Positions 49,596 through 61,855 are shown, counted from the first letter of the stretch. The stretch is DNA of 64,000 nucleotides from Escarpia spicata (GCA_963995525.1 OZ023207.1:6529690-6593689), one strand, 5' to 3'. The notes: generated by a model from the letters alone, not told the origin. Translations and numbers: made by a program.

Positions 49596-50091
49596 CTGCG
49601 GGCAAACAGTCGTCGCTGTCAAACCGTCTAGATAATTTGTTTTAAATTCATGTGAAATATGTCTTATCCATTATTTGTGTTTGCAAAGTTTGCACACACT
49701 AGGACTGACATATGGTATTGCTGTATAGAGTTCTGTTCAACCATATCTAAGACCATCTTGGTTATTTTGTGTAAAATATCCACCCGTCATGTGACCTTAT
49801 CTTCTTGTATGGCTATTTTGGCTCGTGACTTGAAATAATATCTAGTACATCAGGTCTATATTCATGATATGCCATAAATGGCATTGCTACATTTGTTCAC
49901 ACCGTTTGTTTTAGTGGCCTACACCTGTCCTAATTTCGTATTGCTTACAAAGACAACGCTACATTTGCACTGAAGCCAATTAGTTACAATTACATACCCA
50001 CATGCATATAACATCGTTGACAGCATGAAAATTACTTGAATGCCAAAACCGTTCACGTTGACACAACAACACATGAACCAGTACGACATAC
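49596..50091 (-). other. DUF229 intron 2
   Basis: 496 bp, donor GTATGT, acceptor TTGCCCGCAG. No internal feature recognised. Confidence 0.85.
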
Positions 50092-50276
50092 GTGTTTTAT
50101 ATCTCCCGTCAGCGAGCCGCTGTAGTCGATGGTATCAAGGAATGTGGCGTGGATGTCGAACGGTGTCGTCAGACGTTTAGTGTTCGTTCGCAGATTCTTC
50201 ATCGCTTCAGGATGAGTCTTCTCGAAGGACGACGGGAAGCGAATGGACATGAACGGGTTTCTTTCTTCCAGTTTTC
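50092..50276 (-). CDS. DUF229 gene exon 2
   Basis: 185 bp, phase 1 to 0. Starts by completing the Gly codon of exon 1 (VQ-G-KLEERNPF), then RFPSSFEKTHPEAMKNLRTN, RLTTPFDIHATFLD and YSGSLTGDIKH. The LTTPFDIHxTxLD block is a hallmark of DUF229/alkaline-phosphatase-like proteins after the SDHG metal site. Confidence 0.92.
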
Positions 50277-50867
<591 letters not shown>

Positions 50868-52134
50868 CTTGGACTGACTCACGGACCGACGTGAACCTGG
50901 CTCCATGATCGGACATCAACACGAGAAGAGTGTCATCCAAGTACCCGCTTTCATTCATATCCTTCAGGAAGTCAACGATGTCGTCATCCATGTTCTCGAG
51001 CAGATCAAGTTTGTTGTGCGATAACTCGGCGTGAAACAAAAACGAGAACTTGCGGGTTTTCGCTGGATACGTCCGGTAGAGGTCGCGCGCGTAGTTCAGG
51101 AAGATCACGTGACGTTTCAGCGAGCCGGTGCACAGTGGCGCTTCGTTGGCGGGTTTTTTCCGCCCTCGTTTCTCCGTTTCCAAGAAATAAGTCCTCATGT
51201 AATGATCGACCGGTTGGTCTTTGAAGCCGAGCATTCGGTAGTTGAAAGTTCCGATGCTGCAGCGATCCTCTGCGAATTGTGTCACGTATCCGATGCGCTT
51301 CAGCTCGCTCCAGATCCACGGGTGACCGTCGACAGGCGTCGCCCCCTTGTGACCTCGGCGGGCTTCCGGCAGTTCCTGTTCCGGTTTTCCGGTGAGGATG
51401 GGAAGGAGGGCGGCTGGAGTTCCGTCCCCAACGATGTTGTACCCCTCCAGAACGACCGCCCCGAGATGGTTGACGAGGAAGTCGAAGGTGTTCGGCAGAC
51501 TTCGCATCCAAGTCATGCGTGAAACCGAGTCGAATCCGATCATAAGTATGTTCAGATGTAGCGAGTTATGCTGGGTGACTGTCGGGTCTTCTGATGCCGC
51601 GGCGACTGGTACTATGCCGGCGTGCGTATTCACATAATGCGAGCCATCGCTTGCCGTGCAATTGGCTTTAAAAAAGTCACTAGGCATCGGAGAACCTGAT
51701 TTCATGTCTGCGATTGTCGTACCCAAGTCGACATGGAAGTCGTCCCGTCCACGAATGATAGGCGTGTACTGGCAGCGCACTTGTCCGTGACGCTCAATGA
51801 CTTCCGCTGACACCATAAACTTACCATTTGCAGCGTACACCCAATTGTCCTCTGCAATGGCACAATATATCGGGGTTGGTTTAACGAACATATCTCGTGT
51901 GCCATTAGGCCATAGTTCCAGAACAGGCAGTATGCAGCGGTCACAATTCGATGAGCCTTGCAGACAGGAAAAGAGCTGCGATTTCCGTGGCACGTCTGAA
52001 GAGGTCGTTGCTTTTTTACCGAGGTCCACGAATCTCGATGCAGTCAGATAAACGAGGACCAGAAGCACTCCGAGAAGAAGAAGCCTTGTACCTCGTGGTG
52101 TTCGACGCCGCAGCAACAGGAAGTAGTGCGCCAT
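50868..52134 (-). CDS. DUF229 gene exon 1 (membrane anchor and core)
   Basis: Encodes residues 1-422. Start chosen at the ATG of MAHYFLLLRRR; the open frame extends seven codons further to a TTG, which is not a likely start. Arg-rich residues 9-17 precede a hydrophobic helix (about 18-32), a type II signal anchor that would place the rest in the Golgi lumen or outside. Sequons lie at NGT 77 and NCT 158. The alkaline-phosphatase-fold core shows FDSVSRMTW (metal Asp202), GDGTPAALLPILTG (236-249, Thr at the nucleophile position), FHAELSHN and MSDHGARF (408-411, metal site). Cys pairs at 57-67 are typical of the family. Substrate unknown; phosphatase/sulfatase-like hydrolysis is inferred from the fold only. 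Confidence 0.92.
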
Positions 52135-52495
52135 CGCTAGCGACGTCGTTTTCAATGTGTCTGCTTCTTCAAAAATGTTATGAAAGTTTTGACATAATAA
52201 TCACTATTCCACATAATGAAGTCAAGCGCACATTTAGTGATCATCTCAGAAGGTCGATGTCCCATATAAGACGAAATTACTATCATCTGTCCTCAGCCCC
52301 ATACTCCCTCTCAGACAACAAAAGTTTATATATATCTATATATTAATAATGTCAATCCGAAGCGTAAAGTATTCATCCCGTCGCCATTCGAAACTGCCTC
52401 TGAACTCCCTCCCCCAAATGAAAGTATTTCTGTCTGACATCGGACATCGGTGTCGTTCTAAGATGATTCCTTATGGGCGCACATTGGTTCTTTAC
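52135..52495 (-). other. 5' flank of DUF229 gene
   Basis: Probable 5' UTR and promoter. No clear TATA box; AT-rich TATATATC at about 52327-52345. Confidence 0.4.
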
Positions 52496-52499
52496 ATTC

Positions 52500-52779
52500 A
52501 TGAGTACATACATATACGCAAACATGCTTACATACACACATACATACATACATACATACATGCATACATGCACACATGCACACATACAGACATACATACC
52601 TACATACATACATACATACATACATGCATACATGCGTACATGCGTACGCGCGCGCGCGCACGCGCACACACGCACACATACTTACTTGCATACATGCATA
52701 CATGCATACATGCATACAAGCATACATGCATACAAGCATACATACACACATGCATACATGCATACATGCATACACGCAG

Positions 52780-52868
<89 letters not shown>

Positions 52869-52901
52869 AACACATACAAACATACACGCTTACACGCATA
52901 C

Positions 52902-52932
<31 letters not shown>

Positions 52933-53062
52933 CATACATACATACGTACATACATACGTACATACATACGTACATACATACGTACATACATACATATGTT
53001 CTTATATGCACACAAGCATACAAGCTTACATGCACACACCCTTACACGCGTACACGCATATA
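52500..53062. repeat. (ACAT)n, (CA)n, (ACGT)n compound microsatellite
   Basis: About 560 bp of ACAT with GCAT variants, a 75-bp CA core (about 52785-52865), then ACAT/ACGTACAT. All overlapping frames are artefacts. Similar in make-up to 33450-33806. Confidence 0.96.
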
Positions 53063-53690
53063 TAGTCACGAATAATGCAAACTCGTGAACAAATTAAGCT
53101 ATTGTTCGGGTGTCATCGTCTGAACCAATAACGAACTAATATCAAACGTATAAGACAATTTGATTAATTGAGCACATTGGCGAAGAGGACCAAAGCGAAT
53201 ACTATAACTGATGTATGCTTGGGATATTACATTTAACCCATCAACAGTGCCCTTAGCGTAACATACACTTTGGCGCGTATGTGGATTTCCATTAGTATGC
53301 TGTTCATATCAAATTACGACAACATGCATCATATTGTAACTTATTATTTATGCATAGGCTTTAATACATTTAAAGGGATGTAGTCTGTTCGTCTAGGCGG
53401 AATTACCGGGCGTAGTAATTTGTAACATAGCGTCTGCTGTGTTGAGCGTGGGAAAGTTGAACATCAAAGGGTATATTATTTAATTATACCAGATTCGGCC
53501 GTATTGCCAATGAAGCTTGTTTTGAAACTGGAAGTTTTGTGAACTATGTGAACCTGTACTCGTGGTCTTAAGTTCAAATTGCGATCGTTGTTACGGTCTT
53601 ACTAAACACAAGTATGCTGGTACGTAAGAATGTTTGTATGTAGTGTTATATATGCATGTACGCTACGCAGTTATACGTCGATTGTCCACC
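53063..53690. other. Non-coding, no recognised feature
   Basis: Unique AT-rich spacer. Confidence 0.4.
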
Positions 53691-54265
53691 GTTTTAGCAT
53701 ACAAATGCTTTCATCAGAATGCAGGCCTGCACCAGGGAAGTTAAAACGTGGCTCTATGACAACGGACTGGTTCTCAACTCTCAATACACATTGATCATGT
53801 CGACATATGCGGACAATATGTAGCGACTTCCGTGACCTTGGTGTTGAAATCGATGCTAATTTATCGATGGCGACGCAGGTGGCAATTGTATATCGAAGTG
53901 CATACTACCATCTCTCGAGAATGTACGAGAGGCAATGACGACAAGAGTTTGCAAATGTCTTGTCCATGCACTTGTGACATCCATAATTGATTATGGAAAT
54001 GCGATGCTCTTTGGTATATTTAACCGTCTGCTACACCGTCTAGAGAAAGTCCAACGGTCAGCCGCTCGTGTTCGACGAGGTGACCGGCGATCTATCACTG
54101 TGGTCCTACGACCGCTACACTGGCTCCCAGTGAGAAAGCGCATCGAGTACAAGTTACTCATGGTTGTACACACGGCACTGTATGCAGGCACGCCAGTGTA
54201 TCTCGTGTCACTGCTACATCGTCACTCGCTACGCAAAACCCTACGCTCTTTGAAATACCGACGTA
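53690..54265 (+). pseudogene. Non-LTR RT C-terminal remnant
   Basis: Traces of VKTWLYDNGLVLNSQ (about 53735) lead into 53935-54265: TRVCKCLVHALVTSIIDYGNAML, HRLEKVQRSAARV, LRPLHWLPVRKRIEYKLL, YLVSLL. This is the C-terminal domain of CR1-group ORF2 and is close in wording to the intronic LINE at 38.1-38.7 kb. Truncated at both ends. Confidence 0.85.
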
Positions 54266-55060
54266 GTCTTCTTGGCATATTATATCACCAGGCGTTTCAT
54301 TCTGGCAACATTTGATGCACATTATTTGTTTGGCATGCATCATGCTCAGACAATAGGACACTAATGTCTGATGAAAGTAGACTCCATGGATACCCAATTT
54401 TGGGTAGCATACCATAGATTAAGAATTGCTGGATTGTGCCAAACATATTGATGTCTTTGTAGCGATTAGTGGTGATATGAGAATGTATCAAACAACAACA
54501 AACACACATAAGCACGTGCACGATCGCACAAAACACACACTGTCACACGCACACACACAAACACACACATTAACGAACGAGTCGTTAACAAATAAACCGT
54601 GCAGTAATGGTAAGTATTGATAACTTACCTGTTGTTTTGCAGAAGCCTATACCTCTATTTCACACTGTTTCACCAAGCGAGACTGTTATGTCTTGGTGTG
54701 CATTAGGCTGAAGGATACCTTATGACACGTGAGGAAACAGATCTGAGTTTCACCAGGGGTGGTATCAAAACATAGCATAATTACATAGTGTCAACATCGT
54801 CAGCGATCCCTCGTAGCTAGGATGATCTTTCCATGGATTGCTGGTGTCATTTGGTGTCTGTTCGTAGTTGGTTTATCAGTGCAATTGTTGCTCGGTACAA
54901 TTTCCTAAAGTGAGAACACACATGATCAGAATGTTGTACATTTTAATGGCTTTAATGTTCCTAGCCTTACAGTTTTCGTCTGCGGTTGTTAGTATTTTGG
55001 TTTCGAATGACTTTGTGCCCTTTTGAGTAACCGATCGCCATTTAGTACATGAAAGAGCTT
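54266..55060. other. Non-coding; short (CA)n near 54500-54570
   Basis: No recognised gene. Confidence 0.4.
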
Positions 55061-55069
55061 CCCAGGTGT

Positions 55070-55246
55070 ATGCATGCATGTATGTATGTATGTATGCATG
55101 TATGTATGTATGTATGTATGTATGTTTGTATGTATGTATGTTTGTATGTATGTGTGTTTGTATGTATGTGTGTATGTATGTATGTATGTATGTATGTATG
55201 TATGAATGTATGTATGTATGTATGTATGTATGTATGTATGTATGTA
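55070..55246. repeat. (TATG)n microsatellite
   Basis: About 175 bp of TATG with TTTG and TGTG variants. Confidence 0.97.
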
Positions 55247-55960
55247 TTTTAGGAAAATGGGTGTACTGGGCTCAAGTATCCTCTGTTAAGGATTTGGAAC
55301 TTGAACGAAAACCGTAATGCACTGGCAACGGAGTATAGGTAGCGAATGTGAACCTTAAACCCAGACATCTAAAATAAGTTTAGTCCTTTCGGCTAGATGG
55401 TCTTCTCTGCAAAACAATTTTTTTGTAAATTAAACCTAAAAAAGATAAACATACATGATTAATGTTACATCTAAATAACGACTATCGGTCCACAACGGAG
55501 ACGAGAAATAGGAGAATTCCGAAACAGTGGAATTTTGCAACTTTCGACCGAAATTACCTCGAGCCCAACCGAGCGCCGTACGACGGGCCCTGGACATCTC
55601 GTCCTTGGAGGCACGAGTATTTCTCAATGTCGAAAGGATTGAATTTGGCATGGTGAGGTAGTGGTCGTGAACAATCACTCCTACCTGCTTAGCCCAAGAT
55701 CGAATTAGGGTTTGAATCCGTTTTATGATATCTGAATTCGATCCAGCTGGCCTGATGACATGGCTCAACTCAGCTATTTTATGCAAGAAGGCTTTAAAGG
55801 GAGAGCATTCTGCTTATTAACTCATGATCGATCTATGATGGATAATCTGTAGCAACTGGAATACGAGTTTAGCCAAGTTAATATTGCTACCAGCCTGGCC
55901 GTCTTCCTTATTCCGAGTGCCCTTGTAATGGCGATTATAAGCCATACTACGAATTTCAGG
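55247..55960. other. Unique sequence left of the tandem duplication
   Basis: A minus-strand frame of 116 codons at 55436-55786 has mixed composition, but I recognise no domain, so I do not call it. Confidence 0.35.
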
Positions 55961-56597
55961 TTAAATTCCTCTCTCAATTTACGGACCGGTTTCGACTGTA
56001 TGTATGCATGTATGTGTGCATGTGTGCGTGCGTGCGTGCGTGTATGCGTGTATACGTGTATGTATGTATGTATGTATGTATGCATGTATGTATGTATATA
56101 TATACAGGTTTTTCGAGACGTTTGTTTAATATGTAATGCAGAATATGTCTGCACTAGCGCAGCACATATGATATGCCTTGCTGACGGCAGTAAAACATAC
56201 ACCATATGTTAGTTGTTAGCAACGTATACATACAATAAATATAATTAATCAGCGGTTTGATGTGGACACATACATGGTAACTTGTGACACTTGATCTTAA
56301 TAATATTTCATACCTCTTAATCAATCAGAATTGTAACACTAGCCAATAACGATTCACGCACTACAGTCATCTGGTCTATATGTACATCATCTGGTGAATT
56401 AATCAGCATTCAATTGTATTTAGAGGAATACGCTCTAGAAAAGCATGCGCATAAAAAAAGCTATTAAATATAGTGGTATATATATATGTGAGCAATTATC
56501 GGTATAGTTTCTGAAATGCATCACCTATTGGTAGACCAGAAACTTATGGTCCAATGAAGGGATTTAATATAGAGAGGAGCGATAACATATTAGTGGG

Positions 56598-56641
<44 letters not shown>

Positions 56642-56663
56642 CATACATATATATATATATATA

Positions 56664-56697
56664 GATGTTTGGAATATATATATATATTCCGAACATC
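56664..56697. repeat. 34-bp hairpin, unit 1
   Basis: GATGTTTGGAATATATA is followed immediately by its reverse complement with one mismatch, a 17-bp stem without loop. It is next to a long TA run and could extrude as a cruciform. Confidence 0.85.
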
Positions 56698-56814
56698 GAC
56701 GTTTTAGATGACCCCTTAGAATGCAATGCGCAAAATAACGACTACTGGTGTGAACGACTCGACGTGTTCACAGGTCATGTTACCGACAATCACTAAACGT
56801 TGTTGAATGCGGTG

Positions 56815-57467
56815 AAGGTGAAGCAGGGGCTTGCGCACACGTTCAACGCCGAAACAAAGATGGCCGGCCGAGACTGGCTTCTTCAAGCGCCACCCTGACC
56901 TGGCTATTCGGCAGCCTCAGGGTACGAACACTGCAAGGGCTGTCGGTTTCAATCGTCCTAAAGTGAAATTGTCCACTGCTGGCCCGCCATCGTCCACTGC
57001 TGGCCTGCCACCGTCCACTGCTGGGCCGACACCGCCCACTGCTGGCCCGCCAACGACCCCTTCCGCAGGAGTGTCGACCGTTAAGGAGCTGATAAAGCAG
57101 CTATCTCCGTTGCCAAATATATCGCGTCCACGTGCAAGATCGCGTATTGCCGAGTGTGCCACTGTTCTGACATCGACGCCGCATAAGAACAAGTTGGCTA
57201 TGCAGCAGTCGAAGAAAGAACGCATACCCAAGCCCAAGAAGAAGTCCCTGGCGACACGAGTGAAGAGACACGGCAAAGAAAAGGCGCGTGCGCTCCAGTA
57301 GCGAGGAGGAAGAATGGCCCTGCATTATCTGCGGAGAGCCATTCAAAGATAGCAGATCACCATAGATGTGGGTGCAATGTCAACTGTGCAAGAAATGGGC
57401 CCACAAAGATTGCACCGCGGGACAGGCCTTTTTCACGTGTCCCAACTGTGAATCGGAGAGCGATTGA
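56815..57467 (+). pseudogene. Pogo-type transposase derivative without DDE core, unit 1
   Basis: Near 56820-56880 one frame gives KQGLAHTFNAETKMAGRDW. A one-base shift leads to GFFKRHPDLAIRQPQGTNTARAVGFNRPKV in 56831-57301; together they are a CENPB-type HTH. The DDE catalytic domain that should follow is absent; instead come (STAGPP)-type Pro-rich repeats, then VLTSTPHKNKLA and basic residues. After the stop at 57299-57301, a shifted frame encodes EEWPCIICGEPFKDSRSP, a stop, and QCQLCKKWAHKDCTAG, FFTCPNC: a PHD-like finger found at the C-terminus of many tigger/pogo-like transposases. It is an internally deleted, inactive copy that could at most bind DNA. Confidence 0.82.
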
Positions 57468-57479
57468 CTGTGCATTATG

Positions 57480-58080
57480 TGTCATTTGTTCATCTGTTGC
57501 CTGATGTCGTTTAATATGCTTTAATAAAGTTCGTATTTCTTATTTGAAATTATTCAACGCATTTTGCAGATTAAATTTATGTTTGTTTCACCACAATTTG
57601 TCCTATGGTGGATCGGTCAGTTATAAGCGGACGGTGGTTATACCGCCAACGAAATGGTACACTCTATTTGTAGAGCTCAATGTAATTGTTGTTTAAGCTG
57701 TAACAACTGCGTTGTCTGACGTAACACAGTTTCAAGAGGTAGTGTATGCTTAGTCAAAAATACAGAGACAGTCCATAACATTGTACATACATATTAAATT
57801 GAGATATGTTATCTGCTGTCAGAAACGACCATAAGTCGCGAAGCGCTGTCAGAGCTACACGTCTTCAATGTTATCTATTCGTAATTTGACCTACATTTTC
57901 ATTTTTATTTATTACTGTGCTATTTTATCAAATCGATGTCGCCGTTGTCGAGCTTGGTTTTGAGCTAATCATGATGCTCTTTCTATAAGTAATCAACAAA
58001 ATAGTGCGTTGTCAAGGTAGTTTGCACTGACCTATATTGGTCACGATGCATCGACCTATGACCTGATATGTCATGCTGCA
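57480..58080 (+). other. Non-coding part of duplication unit 1
   Basis: AATAAA at about 57522 may be the polyadenylation signal of the transposase remnant. GCGGACGGTGG-TTA-TACCGCC at about 57627-57645 is a small inverted repeat. Otherwise nothing recognised. Confidence 0.45.
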
Positions 58081-58084
58081 GAAA

Positions 58085-58378
58085 ATGGCGGACCACATTG
58101 ATTTCGGAATTAGCGGCTGCGATGTCCGAAATGAGTTCAACGGTGTGTTCAATGAGTATTTCAATGCAGCTAATAGACCGAGCAGTGGGGCAGTGAGAAC
58201 GAAAGCAATGGTGAAGGTGAGGAGGAGGCAATTTTGCATGTTGAAATAACACCGACGCGTCTGATCCAGGACTGCCAATCGGCGCCCGTGGCCCTGCTAT
58301 GCCCCCGCCCGCAGCTACAACAGGTACGATGCAGCGCACAACAAATTGTAAGTGTCCGGCCGGTATGTGCGTCGACTT
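58085..58378 (+). pseudogene. Small unknown ORF, frameshifted (unit 1)
   Basis: ATG at 58085 (MADHIDFGISGC) corresponds to the intact ORF at 60805 in unit 2, but one A is missing near 58199 (GAGAACG instead of GAGAAACG), so the frame breaks after about 38 codons. Confidence 0.5.
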
Positions 58379-58728
58379 GACGATTTGACGAGGCGTCGAC
58401 CATGCTGGTGAGGTCGCTGCACGCGAGGTTCGAGAAGGTATTGTTATTTCGTCTCCTCTTGGGAAGATTTCGACGGTTATTAGTCGAGACCCCATGACTG
58501 TGAGTAGTCACCGTAAAGAACACAGTTTGAAGACTCGGTAGAAAATGTTTACTCTTGAAGGTAATTATTATCTGTTTTATTCAAGCTTGTTCAGTGTTGA
58601 GAGGAAGAAGAAGAGCAAGACGAAGAAGGAGAGGAAGAACGAGAGCAAAAAGTTGTGGAAGAAGTTAAATTCCTCTCTCAATTTACGGACGGGTTTCGAC
58701 TGTATGTATGCAAGTATGTGTGCGTGTG

Positions 58729-58764
<36 letters not shown>

Positions 58765-59383
58765 TGTATGCGTGTATGCGTGTATGTATGTATGTATGTA
58801 TGTATGCATGTATGTATGTATATATATACAGGTTTTTCGAGACGTGTGTTTAATATGTAATGCAGAATATGTCTGCACTAGCGTAACACATATGATATGC
58901 CTTGCTGACGGCAGTAAAACATACACCATATGTTAGTTGTTAGCAACGTATACATACAATAAATATAATTAATCAGCGGTTTGATGTGGACACATACATG
59001 GTAACTTGTGACACTTGATCTTAATAATATTTCATACCTCTTAATCAATCAGAATTGTAACACTAGCCAATAACGATTCACGCACTACAGTCATCTGGTC
59101 TATATGTACATCATCTGGTGAATTAATCAGCATTCACATGTATAATAAGAGGAATACGCTCTAGAAAAGCATGCGCATAAAAAAGCTATTAAATATAGTG
59201 GTATATATATGTGAGCAATTATCGGTATAGTTTCTGAAATGCATCACCTATTGGTAGACCAGAAACTTATGGTCCAATGAAGGGATTTAATATAGAGAGG
59301 AGCGATAACATATTAGTGGGCATATATATATATATATATATATACATACATACATATATATATATATAATATATATATATATA

Positions 59384-59417
59384 GATGTTTGGAATATATA
59401 TATATATTCCGAACATC
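59384..59417. repeat. 34-bp hairpin, unit 2
   Basis: Same 17-bp inverted repeat as in unit 1, next to a differently sized TA run. Confidence 0.85.
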
Positions 59418-59534
59418 TACGTTTTAGATGACCCCTTAGAATGCAATGCGCAAAATAACGACTACTGGTGTGAACGACTCGACGTGTTCACAGGTCATGT
59501 TACCGACAATCACTAAACGTTGTTGAATGCGGTG

Positions 59535-60187
59535 AAGGTGAAGCAGGGGCTTGCGCACACGTTCAACGCCGAAACAAAGATGGCCGGCCGAGACTGGCTT
59601 CTTCAAGCGCCACCCTGACCTGGCTATTCGGCAGCCTCAGGGTACGAACACTGCAAGGGCTGTCGGTTTCAATCGTCCTAAAGTGAAATTGTCCACTGCT
59701 GGCCCGCCATCGTCCACTGCTGGCCTGCCACCGTCCACTGCTGGGCCGACACCGCCCACTGCTGGCCCGCCAACGACCCCTTCCGCAGGAGTGTCGACCG
59801 TTAAGGAGCTGATAAAGCAGCTATCTCCGTTGCCAAATATATCGCGTCCACGTGCAAGATCGCGTATTGCCGAGTGTGCCACTGTTCTGACATCGACGCC
59901 GCATAAGAACAAGTTGGCTATGCAGCAGTCGAAGAAAGAACGCATACCCAAGCCCAAGAAGAAGTCCCTGGCGACACGAGTGAAGAGACACGGCAAAGAA
60001 AAGGCGCGTGCGCTCCAGTAGCGAGGAGGAAGAATGGCCCTGCATTATCTGCGGAGAGCCATTCAAAGATAGCAGATCACCATAGATGTGGGTGCAATGT
60101 CAACTGTGCAAGAAATGGGCCCACAAAGATTGCACCGCGGGACAGGCCTTTTTCACGTGTCCCAACTGTGAATCGGAGAGCGATTGA
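59535..60187 (+). pseudogene. Pogo-type transposase derivative without DDE core, unit 2
   Basis: Identical in translation to unit 1 over the 156-codon frame 59551-60021 (HTH end, Pro-rich repeats, basic region), with the same frameshift before the HTH and the same stop inside the PHD-like finger. The lesions therefore predate the duplication. Confidence 0.82.
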
Positions 60188-60804
60188 CTGTGCATTATGT
60201 GCCATTTGTTCATCTGTTGCCTGATGTCGTTTAATATGCTTTAATAAAGTTCGTATTTCTTATTTGAAATTATTCAACGCATTTTGCAGATTAAATTTAT
60301 GTTTGTTTCACCACAATTTGTCCTATGGTGGATCGGTCAGTTATAAGCGGACGGTGGTTATACCGCCAACGAAATGGTACACTCTATTTGTAGAGCTCAA
60401 TGTAATTGTTGTTTAAGCTGTAACAACTGCGTTGTCTGACGTAACACAGTTTCAAGAGGTAGTGTATGCTTAGGCAAAAATACAGAGACAGTCCATAACA
60501 TTGTACATACATATTAAATTGAGATATGTTATCTGCTGTCAGAAACGACCATAAGTCGCGAAGCGCTGTCAGAGCTACACGTCTTCAATGTTATCTATTC
60601 GTAATTTGACCTACATTTTCATTTTTATTTATTACTGTGCTATTTTATCAAATCGATGTCGCCCTTGTCGAGCTTGGTTTTGAGCTAATCATGATGCTCT
60701 TTCTATAAGTAATCAACAAAATAGTGCGTTGTCAAGGTAGTTTGCACTGACCTATATTGGTCACGATGCATCGACCTATGACCTGATATGTCATGCTGCA
60801 GAAA

Positions 60805-61101
60805 ATGGCGGACCACATTGATTTCGGAATTAGCGGCTGCGATGTCCGAAATGAGTTCAACGGTGTGTTCAATGAGTATTTCAATGCAGCTAATAGACCG
60901 AGCAGTGGGGCAGTGAGAAACGAAAGCAATGGTGAAGGTGAGGAGGAGGCAATTTTGCATGTTGAAATAACACCGACGCGTCTGATCCAGGACTGCCAAT
61001 CGGCGCCCGTGGCCCTGCTATGCCCCCGCCCGCAGCTACAACAGGTACGATGCAGCGCACAACAAATTGTAAGTGTCCGGCCGGTATGTGCGTCGACTTG
61101 A
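60805..61101 (+). CDS. Small ORF of unknown function (unit 2)
   Basis: 98 codons from ATG 60805: MADHIDFGISGCDVRNEF, an acidic stretch NGEGEEEAILHVEI, then QLQQ followed by GTACGATG, a possible splice donor at about 61044. No domain recognised. Coding status is uncertain: the only support is balanced composition and the start context, while the sister copy is frameshifted. Confidence 0.3.
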   Translation: MADHIDFGISGCDVRNEFNGVFNEYFNAANRPSSGAVRNESNGEGEEEAILHVEITPTRLIQDCQSAPVALLCPRPQLQQVRCSAQQIVSVRPVCAST

Positions 61102-61320
61102 CGATTTGACGAGGCGTCGACCATGCTGGTGAGGTCGCTGCACGCGAGGTTCGAGAAGGTATTGTAATTTGGTCTCCTCTTGGGGAAGATTTCGACGGTT
61201 ATTAGTCGAGACCCCATGACTGTGAGTAGTCACCGTAAAGAACACAGTTTGAAGACTCGGTAGAAAATGTTTACTCTTGAAGGTAATTATTATCTGTTTT
61301 ATTCAAGCTTGTTCAGTGTT

Positions 61321-61855
61321 GAGAGGAAGAAGAAGAGCAAGACGAAGAAGGAGAGGAAGAACGAGAGCAAAAAGTTGTGGAAGAACGAGAGGAAGAAGGA
61401 CAGGAAGGAGGAAGGAGAGGAAGAACTAGAGGTTGAGGAAAATGAGAGGAAGATGGAAGGAAATCGGAGAGGAAGGACAGGAAGAAGGAGAATAAGCTGA
61501 AGAGAAAGAACGGCAGGAAGAAGAAGATAAAGAAGAGGGGAAGAAGGAAACGAAGAATGAGAGGTAGAACGAGAGGTAGAATGAGCGAGAGAAAGATATG
61601 AGGAAGGAGAAGACGGAGAGTGATAAGGAGAGGGAGAACGTAAGAAAGATGGCTAGAAGAACGATATTAATTAGGAGAGGAAGAATGAGCGGGAGAAGGA
61701 CTGGAAAACCGAGAGTTGGAAGGAGAGTGAGATGAGAGGAAGATCGAGATGAAGTACGAGAAGAAGAACGATAGAAAGAACGAGAGGAAGAAAGAGAGGA
61801 AGAAGGAGAGGAGAGGATGTGGGACAGGAAGGCGAGGACAACTTGAGGAAGAACC
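61321..61855 (+). repeat. Purine-rich (GGAAGAA)n-like tract
   Basis: About 530 bp in which nearly all bases are A or G on the plus strand, made of degenerate AGGAAGAACGAGAGG words. The minus-strand Ser-rich frames are artefacts. The first 60 bp are also at the end of unit 1. Confidence 0.9.

Larger units (their letters stand above)
55961..58664 (+). repeat. 2.7-kb direct tandem duplication, unit 1
   Basis: Starts TTAAATTCCTCTCTC and ends AAAAAGTTGTGGAAG, where unit 2 starts again. The offset to unit 2 is 2704 bp at the start and about 2720 bp after the microsatellites, so only repeat-length changes, a few substitutions and single-base indels separate them. Contents in order: (TATG/TGCG)n, unique DNA, TA-rich hairpin, pogo-type ORF, AT-rich DNA, small ORF, purine tract. 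Confidence 0.97.
58665..61385 (+). repeat. 2.7-kb direct tandem duplication, unit 2
   Basis: Near-identical to unit 1. Ends at 61385, after which the purine-rich sequence continues as single copy, which marks the original right border of the duplicated segment. Confidence 0.97.

Noticed and set aside
49333..49635. Plus-strand 100-codon ORF
   Set aside because: It is the antisense shadow of DUF229 exon 3, whose minus-strand product, splice sites and phases fit.
51031..51522. Plus-strand 163-codon ORF and minus-strand 168-codon alternative frame
   Set aside because: Both overlap exon 1 of the DUF229 gene, whose own frame contains the family metal-site motifs.
55436..55786. 116-codon minus-strand ORF with mixed composition
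   Set aside because: Not low-complexity, but I recognise no family and it has no supporting splice or promoter signal. A homology search would be decisive.
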